The translations under genes were made by a program, and so were the position numbers. Shown here piece after piece: positions 1 to 9,287 of a DNA stretch of 64,000 bases. Origin of the DNA: Cyclaneusma minus (taxonomy: Eukaryota; Ascomycota; Leotiomycetes; Marthamycetales; Marthamycetaceae). The stretch covers positions 248,001 to 312,000 of the forward strand of contig JAKZHN010000044.1 of NCBI GenBank assembly GCA_037179335.1, written 5' to 3'. The first letter of the stretch is position 1; every line of letters begins with the position of its first letter. The notes below the pieces were generated by a model. The model did not search any database. It was not told where the DNA came from and was given only the letters and a program-made list of their open reading frames with translations.

Positions 1-1209
1 ACTTTTTCCAAATGTTTGACTTATTCTAGAGTTCCTGTGCTGTTTCTGATTCGAATTCTTTTCGTGCTGTTTTCTGTGCCTTTGTAGTGTTCTTTGAATC
101 TCGATTTTAAAGCAAGCTCGGAGTTTGCGAAGACTTTGACTACTAGCCAGCGGCGCAGCATTTTTCTTTGATTCTTTCATGTCAATCTGCTCTTCACGTG
201 CGATATAGAAGAGAAGAAAAAACAGTTTTGGTGGGTGCAACCCTTTAAACTTCAGCAGCTTGAAGCCCTTCTCATGTGCCTGACCATCTGTAGTTCTCCT
301 TTTTCCTTTCTCGAAATAGAAAGATGGTGAAGAAGGGTCCTAACTGTTGTTGAGCCGCTAGCTACGTAAGAGCAAGATAATATACAAGGGAGGTAGGAGG
401 GTAGAAACAAGTACCTGACAGCTTCGAAATCGAGTTTTAGAGTGCAACTCCCCTTGCTTCGATCCGAGGAGCTTTGGACCACAGCCACGAGCCGTCACGT
501 GACTCTCAGACATAAAATCATACCATCTTTATCTTCCGAGGGAAAGAAAGGAGGGGCGTGTAATGGTCAAGATACCGGATTTCTCACTGCTATTCCTGGA
601 TATTTGGAGCTGCTGTTCTGTCCAACCTTTGTTCTTTCTTCTTCGAAGCCTACACAAAGTGACTTGAAATCTGCCCTTTGACTGGTTGGCATTGTCCTAC
701 TGAACAGTGTTGGAACACATCAAAATGGTGCATTCTACTGAACAAAGGGAAACAAATACAATCCTCACTCTTTTGCTGTTGGAAACAACCCTATTCATCC
801 CGCTAAACAATGTCGGCACAAGCCACGAAGGAAACGCTGTTCATAGTTTCTCAGTCTCTGGCTGTTGGGAAACAACGCTATTAATAGAATCATCGCGATG
901 AACACTATTAAAACACGCCAAAACGATATGTTGGACAGATTCGTATCAGCCCTGAGCGTAATACCAAGATGTAATACTTCAAGGGAAGGTTGCCCCGTTG
1001 TGAATCTACATTAACATAACATTCTCCCATTCAATCCATCCTCAAATCCAATCCATCCTCAAATCCAATCCATCCTCAAATCCAATCCATCCTCAAATCC
1101 AATCCATCCTCAAATCCAATCCATCCTCCGGTCCAATCCAATCCCCCTTCAACCCAACAACATCCATCTTTTCACGAATAAAATCAGCAAAGTTTCCAGA
1201 ATATCCAAC
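1..1209. other. intergenic region with no supported gene
   Basis: I see no credible gene here; the open frames are short and lack family features. The stretch holds a short imperfect direct repeat (gctgttggaaacaac-type, near 774 and 860) and, just before the next gene, a 17-bp tandem repeat listed separately. It probably includes the promoter and 5' leader of the amidoligase-like gene. Confidence 0.5.
1033..1134 (+). repeat. 17-bp tandem repeat, 6 units
   Basis: Six head-to-tail units of AATCCATCCTCAAATCC occupy this tract. Five are identical and the last is a variant (CCGG in place of CAAA). The array ends about 75 bp before the ATG at 1210, so it probably lies in the promoter or 5' leader of the amidoligase-like gene. 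Confidence 0.95.
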
Positions 1210-2338
1210 ATGTTTCCAGTAACTAAAAGACAACAGGGCGCCCTTCCGCTTCTGGCCCAAGGCGGCCAGGCCTTTGAAATCATTCCGGAAATCACGTTCG
1301 GCGTCGAGATCGAGCTGCTCATTCGATCAGAATTTCCTGGCTCAGGTAAGCCAGACTTCTTTAGACATGCGCCCGGACCTGCCATAAGGAACTACAATGA
1401 CATCCAGCCCGGCGACGGCAGATTCCAGCATGATAAACAAGCCGTCTACGCCAAAGTAGCTTTGGCTCTGCGAGAAGCTGGATTGGATGCTAAGCCAGAA
1501 TGTGCGACTGAGCCTAGCTTCGAAGGTTTCACAAACGACTATGAATGGAATGATGGTGTACAGAGTTATCAGCAATGGTGGATTACCGAAGATGTAAGTA
1601 TCGTTCAGCCCCAGGACGCTAACCACTACTGGTGGCAGATCGAAGTTGTCTCTCCTGCCTATACTTTCACTAGAGCCAATCTACAGGAAGTCCAGACAGC
1701 AATTGAGCAACTCCGTTCAAGGTTCACTGTCATAACCAACAGGTCTTGTGGCATCCACGTCCATGTCGGCCATAAGGATCAGGGCTTCAGACTGGAATCC
1801 CTAAAGTCCCTATTCCAGTTCTTCGTTGCCTTTGAACCTCAGTTGGATCTTCTGCACCCAAGGCATCGGCGAGATCCCTTCCACTTTTGGGCAGGGCCAC
1901 TGCGCTACCAAACAATGATAGCTTCCCAGTACAACGTAAGCAACAGACTGGATTGGCAACCTGTAGATGTACCATTTGCGCTGAACCAAATTCAAGGACT
2001 TTCAGACATCGATGCAGTTGTATATCTCTGGGGGACGCGAAAGACCTTCAACATCACGCCTACTAACCTTCAAGACCACATGAGGAAGAAGACCCTCGAG
2101 TTTCGACAGCACGCAGGTACTCTCGACTCTGAGAGTTTCCTCAACTGGATCAATCTTGTCGTCAGATTGGTCTCGACGGTTGAAAGCCTCCCCCACAGTG
2201 CTACCACAAGTGCTCATGCACTACGGCCCAAACCCAGGTGAAACAAACGACAACCAGTGGACGATCCTACAGTTGCTGGAATACTTGGGTCTCGATGACT
2301 CGCTTTCCTTCTACGAAAGCAGGCTTTACATCAACTGA
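1210..2338 (+). CDS. amidoligase-like protein, apparent +1 frameshift near the C-terminus
   Basis: The ATG at 1210 opens a frame whose residues fit the Amidoligase_2 family, glutamine-synthetase/GCS-like ATP-dependent ligases that make amide bonds. Visible marks are FGVEIELL near the N-terminus, an EVVSPAYTF segment, the CGIHVHVG motif and the later EFRQHAGT segment. The reading frame stops at 2241, but the +1 frame then continues plausibly to 2338 (LPQVLMHYGP to YESRLYIN). Removing one C from the CCCCC run at 2190-2194 would join the two frames into about 375 residues; no intron of normal length fits. It could be a sequencing indel, a real frameshift, or an alternative C-terminus. Substrate is unknown, since fungal members of this family are largely uncharacterised. 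No neighbouring gene suggests a pathway. Confidence 0.75.
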
Positions 2339-3062
2339 GACTCCGGTCATGACGCAGGCGCCTGTCAGTAATGTCCTAGGGTGCTGGAGGAGGACTAAAG
2401 GATGAATGAGGTGAGTTATTGCCTGCTGGTCAGGTAAGTGGGCGGTATTTTGTCTTTCCGCTTTCTCTTTCCTTTCAACGGCGTTCTGGGAGTTGCATCA
2501 TTTTTGGGTTTGGAAAGGTAATTGGGCGGCTTTCTATGTTCCTTTGTGCGGTTCCGTTTCTTTTCTTGCAGGCAAGTTTTCTTTCTTGCAGCAAATGGGC
2601 GCGGTATTTTTTGACTCTAGTTGAGAAGGTCATCGTCTTTATCTTAGAATCTGCTGGTTAATAGTAAGTCAAGACTTTCCTCGGAATATTCAAAATTTAC
2701 CTATTGCTTGATCATGACTTGTGACCGTAAGCAGCGCCATATGTTTTGGATATTCCTAAATCTCTAGGCTGTACCAGCGCTCTCGGTTGGCCTTCCGCAA
2801 GATACAATGATACAGCCCTCGACCCCCAATCTCTCTTTGTTACGCATCAATTGCGACTTGTTTCCTTCATCCTTGTGTTTTAAGCCAGGTAAGTAACTCT
2901 CTCTTTTTTCTTAGTATAGTCAGATAGTGGGAGGAAAAAAATAACAATATCAATCCCAAGAATCTTGAACACTCTTTTACCGCAAACCTACCAGTGTTAA
3001 CAAAGGGTAAGGCTTGAGATGTAAGGGGTTTCGCGAGATTGTGAAGATATATCACTTAACAA
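2339..3062. other. intergenic, no gene seen
   Basis: This is the 3' flank of the amidoligase-like gene, running up to the MITE target duplication. The motif GGTAA(G/T)TGGGCGG occurs twice (about 2451 and 2517). I see no gene or RNA that I can support. Confidence 0.4.
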
Positions 3063-3070
3063 TTAACAAA

Positions 3071-3612
3071 GGGATTGGCTAACGCGCCAACCAACCTTTG
3101 CTAAAACGCCAACTTTTAACCGGATTAAGCTTAGCACCGCGCTTAACCCGCACGGCTGCACGTTAAATTTGATTTTTAGCCAAAATGTTTAAAATAATTA
3201 ATATTATTATTATTTGAATAAAATATACAAAGTAAATATAATAATAATATCAAAATATGAATAATAAAATACATTATTCCGAAAACAGAAATTAAAAAAG
3301 TTAAAAACTCGCTTTTTAATAAAATAAACGGCAATTTTCAGCTATTTAATTATAGACTTTTATATTCAGGGCAATTCCTAACCAAATTTTATAAAAAAAG
3401 GCTTGTTTAAAAGCTAGAATTTTATATTTTAGTTATAAATTTTTATAAATTTACAATTTAAAGGCTATAGCGTAGTAAATAATGAATTTCAATATCTCAC
3501 GCTAAAAATACGTGCAGAGCGCTCGGGCCACCCCCGGAAACCCCCGCGCTTATCCCGATCCGGTTAGAAATTGGCGTTTTAGCAAAGGTCGGTTGGCGCG
3601 TTAGCAAATCCC
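3071..3612. mobile_element. hAT-like MITE (non-autonomous DNA transposon), 542 bp
   Basis: The element is bounded by terminal inverted repeats of about 55 bp (3071-3125 and 3558-3612, about 4 mismatches) that begin GGGATTKGCTAACGCGCC. An identical 8-bp sequence, TTAACAAA, flanks it on both sides (3063-3070 and 3613-3620) and looks like a target-site duplication. The interior is very AT-rich with no coding capacity, as expected for a non-autonomous copy that has also been mutated by RIP. An 8-bp duplication is typical of the hAT superfamily; the superfamily call is inferred from that alone. Confidence 0.9.
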
Positions 3613-3639
3613 TTAACAAACGGTGCCGGAGCGAGCGAG

Positions 3640-4560
3640 TAAGCGGTATTGCCATGGCTTTTATTAAAAACATTGGCGGCAAAATGGTTCTTAGTGTCCT
3701 ACGAATGAAGCCACCCCTCGCTAGCCTATTTGTAGCACATCGATGTATTCATCCGCCCACCCTTCTTCTAACCAGCCCCCTCTCCTATGCTCGAAAAAGG
3801 GACCTCGTGAGGATGGCGCAAGCTCTGCGCACTGGCGGACTTATCGATGTGCAACAAAATAGGGACCCAAGTGAAGACCTTCTGTAGCACATTGACAGGT
3901 TCACTTATCTCTCGGGAACAGCCATGGCTCGCTAGCCTTTTAGGCAGCACGTCGATATATTTACACCCGCACCCTTGTTATAAGCAGCCAACCCCTGTAA
4001 TTTAGAGAGGGTAACTCGCGTATAGCAGTGCGCAGACTCGTCGACGTGGAATAAAAGGGATGACCCCTATTAGTCGCTGCAAAATGAGGTACTCCGCGAG
4101 GATGGTGTAAGCGCTGCGCAAACCCGTCGACGTGCAACAAAAGAAAGACCCAAGAGACCTTCTTTTTGCTGCATATTATCAAGTTCACCTCTGCCTTTTT
4201 CATCCTTATGACTAGCCTCGACTAGCTTAGCCTTTTGTAGCACATCGACAAGTTCACTTCCACGTCTTTGTGAGCAGGATGAGCTAAGCGAAGGCGCTAA
4301 TGCTGTAGTCTCACACCAGATAGGCACTAGCCTCTTGGAGAACATTGCGAGGATGGCGAGACCAGCCTTTACCAGAAGGGTCCGAGACCAAAAGGAGCAC
4401 AACCGGCACTTCGCATACTACAATTCTCTCGCCACGAGCTGTCTGGTCGGGGGCGGTTGTTGGCGTACATGGTTGCGCAAAGTGATTGGAAACAACAGGT
4501 CGTATAAAGACAGAGGGTAAAGAACATGTAGAGCTTGAGCGCCGGAAAGGTAGAAATGAG
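3640..4560. repeat. degenerate tandem repeats, period about 289 bp
   Basis: A block beginning GAGGATGG and followed by gc-rich and caacaaaa-type stretches occurs near 3809-3906 and again near 4098-4193 with many differences. Partial copies surround it (about 3721, 3930, 4025, 4231 and 4348). Shared words include GTAGCACATCGA and CTGCGCA. In the minus-strand frames related peptides recur (VDVLQK, VNVLQK, LHIDK, LHVDG), so this may be the remains of a repeat-containing gene. No intact reading frame remains. It lies directly beside the MITE. Confidence 0.55.
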
Positions 4561-5357
4561 CTAAACAATTACGGAGAAGTCGAGCATAAACGTTGTGGTT
4601 TCTAATCCCCTTAACCCTACCAGTAATCGGAACTCAAGTCTCAGCTTTACCATGGGTTTTCATCCAAGCTTCACATCCAAATCGGCAACTGTCTTGGGCT
4701 TAGCGGCATTACTAGCTTTAGGCTTTCGCTTAGCTAGCTTCTACTTCTATAAGAGCAATTCCGTGACTTCTTTAGACCAGCTTTCTCTTCTTCTCTCCAT
4801 ATCAAATAGCGTCTAATCGGGAAATCTAGGTGCGGATTTGACTAGAGTTTTCCTAGTGACCATTCCTGTGCCTTGTCCACCCCCAGACCCCTGCCACCAA
4901 CTACAGCAAAAGTCTCTCCACAAGCAATAATAGTACTGAGATTTGCTAGTCCTTGATCTTTGGCCTTGTCAGATTAGCTTCAATTACCTAATTTTCAGCT
5001 CAAGCTTAAGAGGCAAACCGAGCCTTCATGCCCGGCCTTGTCGATTGCCCACAATCTTCTCAACAGTACAAGAACAATCCCCAGAACCCAAAGTTCGAAA
5101 CCGTTTCCAAAGTAACACACGAAACATGAGCAACTCTGCCAGCTCCTAACAAGCCCACCGGTCCCAAAAGCTCGTCACATGACTGGTACATTGTCAGGTC
5201 AGCATTGCACAAGGTTCCCCTGCCAAGATGGGACTGGGGGTGGCGACGGAGCAGGGATGCTTTTCGAGTGAACTTGCTGTGGTGGCTATTGTCTGCGACC
5301 AGTGAAGACGAGGAAGTGTGTGTGAGAACTGGAGAGGAGGTTCGGGCGGTTTTTCGA
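4561..5357. other. no supported gene
   Basis: The only frame worth a note starts with an ATG at 4651 and would give a 54-residue peptide with one hydrophobic stretch (TVLGLAALLALGF). It has no family signature, so it is not called as a gene. The stretch otherwise looks like decayed sequence between repeats. Confidence 0.35.
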
Positions 5358-5396
5358 GGGAATCGCCAAATCGCATCTAGAGATTTAGAATCATAT
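5358..5396 (+). mobile_element. solo MITE terminal repeat fragment
   Basis: The sequence beginning GGGAATCGCCAAATCGCA closely matches the left terminal repeat of the complete MITE at 22780-22975, with about 36 of 42 positions alike by eye. No partner end or 8-bp target duplication is visible nearby, so it is a broken or partially deleted copy. Confidence 0.7.
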
Positions 5397-5496
5397 CCAT
5401 GATTAGGAACAATCTCCCTGACGACGAATATCGCTGACCCTTCCTAGTTGTGTTCTCCGGCTCGTAAATGGCTGTCATTAAGAGTGTTACCCGTCA

Positions 5497-6066
5497 TCAT
5501 TGCTGTCTCCGAGTTAGACTGTGATATAAGGTAGTGCTTAGCATACTCGTGATGCGAGTGGTTGTAGATCCTGGCAGATTGAGGGTAGGGCCCTGGAGGT
5601 TGAGGGCAGGTCCTGGCAAGTTGACGGTTCCCAGGTGTGGGTGCGAGTCTCGGAGCAAGACATAGGTCGCAAGCGGAAGAATGCCGATGAGGGCTGTAAC
5701 GCGTGTGGTGCTGGCGAGGGATATGAAAAGGGAGGTTTCGAAGTTGCCGCAGCCGAATATATAGATAGAATAGTAGGTCACCACCACAGCCATAAAGCCC
5801 ATTGCAACGCCAAAAATTGTAGTGTCCACGGCAGCCAAGAGAACCAGATTTATCCGTAATTGGCGAGAGATCCCGGGTCCAGTAGGCCATATGATCGTCA
5901 GGGGTTCGAAGATATTGATTCGATATACCAGCTGCATTTTAGTGGAGCTTCCGCCGAAAGAGGCACACGGAGGTGCAAGCATGTGTAGCAGGGTCTGCAC
6001 CACTGAATTTAGAAGGAGAGAGATCGTGGGGCTCTTTTGTAGCAGAGTGGTCCCTAGAGCTCGCAA
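5497..6066 (-). pseudogene. MFS transporter fragment (central part), probably a pseudogene
   Basis: The minus frame encodes a piece resembling the middle of fungal drug/H+ antiporter-type MFS transporters. It has a loop ending in FEPLTIIWPTGPG, then helices with INLVLLAAVDTTIFGVAMG and VVTYYSIYIFG, followed by FETSLFISLASTTRVTALIG. A family member should have about 12 helices over 450-500 residues; only two or three are visible. The frame then runs into a low-complexity leucine, asparagine and glycine tail, and neither an N-terminal half nor downstream helices can be found in nearby frames. The coordinates are those of the open frame; the similarity is confined to roughly 5620-5960. A short gene with unseen introns cannot be ruled out. 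Confidence 0.55.
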
Positions 6067-9000
6067 GATTCGCGTTGCAAGCGATTTAAGAGACTGAGCG
6101 AGCTTTGCTGGGGACGTTAGGGGTGAAGTTGAGGATAACTTGATTTTAGTAGAACTGGGAATCTATGGTTGTCGGGGCGGGTAATGCAAGCGCCAAGAGC
6201 TTCAGAGCTTTTATTCATTGCGACGAGTGAGGGTGATAACAACATCGGAAGCGGTGGGGTTGGCAACAAGAAGGGGAAGGCGGGCGATGAGGGCTCGGAT
6301 TTGGCGCATGATCTAGTTAGTTGGGCTCCAGGCGCTGTTCATTGGGGATAATGAGGGGCGTCTGATCCGTCGTCCATGAACGGGGGCTTCAAGTATTCGA
6401 GGTATGACGATGCGGGATTGCAGCATTTCAATTGCGTTGATCTTAGCTATGATCGCGGTACAGCGCTCTCGCTGCGCAGCGGTCATGGGCTCATCGGCTT
6501 CCTTCTCGGCGATGCTCTCGTTGAGTTCTTCGACGGCTTTGCCCTTGCCTTTGTGATCCTTGGCGGAATCAGCCAGGGCCCAAGGCCTCCTCGCTGATAG
6601 AAGTAGGACAAATTCAGGTCCGCCTCTCGGAAGCTGTCGTGTGTGTCGCAATGGTCTGGGCTGTATGGATGGTAATCTCCAGTGACCCAGAACGCGAATC
6701 TGTTTCCAAAGCTCCTAGAGCATCGCCCCAGCCCTTTTTGAAGTTACTCAACGGAATATCCGTCCTTGGAATTGACGAACTTGATATTGACCATTTTTCC
6801 GCAGCGAGGGGTGGAGTAGACAGGTCGGGAGACAGCTCGAGAGGGACGATTGATTTGGTGCTGGGTTTGACGCCAGACTCGGTTGGCGTAGTCGAAACTT
6901 CTCTTCTTTGGCTTCAGTAGGTGGCGATTTTTGGAGAGATCGTCTCAGTTTGAGCAAGCTGTTGTTCCGAATACTCCTTTCTGATTCGAGCCGTTGCTTT
7001 ACAACGGGAGAGTATCTTGTCGGTGCTTGGAACCTCGAGGCTTTGGAGGGCGGGGCTTGCTGTCGCGAGAGTCGGAACCTGAGAACATGCGGTCTGGGGC
7101 GACAAGATGGGTGCTGAGCCTATGGTTTCTCGTGAAGGTGATCGGTCTAGTGAATTCTGAATCGCTGAATTTCAAGTTTAAAAGGCAGACACCTACACCT
7201 TTGCCTGCTTTCTCTCCCTCTCCCTTCCACAACACAGCGAATCCAGAAGACCCAGCATTGGCGCAGCCGCAAGGCACCAGTTCAGAAGACCACCACGACC
7301 CATCCAGCTCGTGACCTTGTCCCAGCTATCAGAGCGCACGTTCTTCGTCACACCATGGCCAACCTCCTCGGGCGTCGCTCTCTCTCGTCTGCCTGCCGTG
7401 CCGTCTACACTTACTTCTTTCTACATAACGGCTCCTCGGCTCCCTCGCTCTTCTTTCTCTGCCAGAACTACGACAACGGCCACTTGGTCAGCGAGCAACA
7501 AGCACCTTTCCGGCTAGACTACGGCGAAACCTTAGACAGACTTTGGGCAAGTGAAGAGTCATGGAGGCAATGAAGGAGTTTGAAGACTGCACCAGAGACT
7601 GTGTCAGCGGAAATGTGATATGCCAGTTTAAGGGGCACCTACCAATTGTTCGTGAGCTTCTCACGACCACGATGTACCCCCGTCTCCACTCCCAGCTCTC
7701 AAACCCTAAACTTATTCACAGTTGGAGATTGAAGTTATTCAACACAGTATCACATCAGACACCAGCAAACAGACGAAGTCCAAAGTCCTCTTGCGAATTT
7801 GTTTCATTAGACTTGCTTGGGTATTATGTCATTCACCTCCTCGGGCTCGTGCTCTCGCTGTCCGCCTAAAGAAGCATTATCTGCTTCCACTAGTCGACCA
7901 CGCTATACCGCAACGCGACACGGGCATCACGTCCCCCTCTCTCAGACTCCACCAGTGCCCCGACGACACATCTATAAACAAGAAAGAGTATCCTTTATAG
8001 AGAGAAGTAGGGTGAGTGATGACGCCCCCACACAATCCAACAGCGCAGTACCCAACCACTCTAAAGCACAAAAGTCCAAAGAACAAGCGCTTCAATCAAG
8101 AATCGATAGGCTAGCCTCCTAGTGAACAAGAAAACAGAGCAGCTAAAACCGCCCAATTCCGAGTCCTTAAGACTCAATAAGAGTAGAAAGGGGAAAAAGA
8201 GATGTGGTATCAAAAAAGTGTATCAAATCAAATGCAACCAATCCAAAACACAACGAGAAGAAAGTTCGTCAAAAAGCCAAAAAGCACGGTCAGCAATTCG
8301 TAACCAGCCTCTCCAAAAACCACCACCCAAGAAGCTTTACGCCGATCAAGGAATCGGAAAGCTCTCGACGATTCGGCGAGAAAAGACGTGCAGCAGCAAA
8401 AGTTCCCCACCCAGCAGGCATCAGAGTGCAACACCCATTAACTCGCCGAAGGCCCGAAAAGCCCGGGAAAGCGCGAAGAGCCCGAAAACACAAAAAGCCT
8501 CCTTCCGAAGTCGAAATTGCTGCTCTTCTCAAAGAAACCCGCGACCTATTAAGGGTGGATGGGAGATTATGCAAAACTCGATGCCGAAAACGCCGCGACA
8601 GAACTCCCAACGAGTACCAGCTGAAGAAATCGACGGGAGAAGTTTCAAAATTTAGACCGCGTCACAACGGAGCAGCCATCCTTCTTCATCTTTGAGCGCC
8701 AACAGTTTGATGAGCTCCGTCTCTGCCTGCTCCAGCCTCTGGTGAACTTCCTTTTGACAGGCAATCTTGCCAAAAGGTTGTCGAAAGTCTCGGTTAATCA
8801 TGACGTATTGGACACCGCCCTCAAAGCGATTGCACAAATTCTTCAAGGCTCAAGCGCTCAGCCCTCCACAAAGAGAAAAGCGAAGTACCACCATTGAGCC
8901 ATTGCATGATTTTCGGCCCCTGACTTGGCTCCGGCTCATGTCGCCAAACGGAAAGGGATCCTGGGTACGTAAAGGTTGACGACCGAGATGGCGAAGGCCG

Positions 9001-9133
9001 GAGGAATGGACTGCCAGTTCAACTAGCTACTCGTCGAGGATTCCACTAACCAATGGAACATAGTGGAAGCCGAAGGCAGCAGACGGTGCTAGGGCCCACA
9101 TTTCGAATACCGCCCTGAAAGCGACGACAAACG
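6067..9133. other. degenerate, coding-like sequence without an intact gene
   Basis: Several stretches have protein-like composition but no full gene can be built. One is a minus-strand region near 6330-6640 (Ala/Glu-rich, AQRERCTAIIAKINAIE). Another is a plus-strand Lys/Arg-rich region at 8120-8690. A plus frame at about 8660-8896 includes QFDELRLCLLQPLV and ends in TGA. The frames do not connect by convincing splice sites, so I read this as one or more decayed genes. No RNA gene was recognised. Confidence 0.35.
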
Positions 9134-9285
9134 TCTTCCCTTTCGACAAGAGAAATCTCAATCGACAAGAGAGGTCGGTTCCGACAGAGAGGTCTGATCC
9201 GAAAAAGGATATCTCCATCGACGACAAGAAAAGTCTTAGTCGACAAGAGACATCTCAATCGACAAACGACCAAGCCGTTGCGGAG
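9134..9285. repeat. short degenerate repeat in the areA 3' flank
   Basis: The word CGACAAGAGA and variants (CGACAAGAAA, CGACAAACGA, CGACAGAGA) recur about seven times, often followed by a TCT word. The tract lies immediately downstream of the areA stop codon on the minus strand, so it is likely part of that gene's 3' UTR or flank. Confidence 0.6.
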
Positions 9286-9287
9286 TC

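Noticed and set aside
1033..1134. CRISPR-like array
   Set aside because: The 17-bp units are contiguous with no spacers, so it is a tandem repeat; the genome is also fungal.
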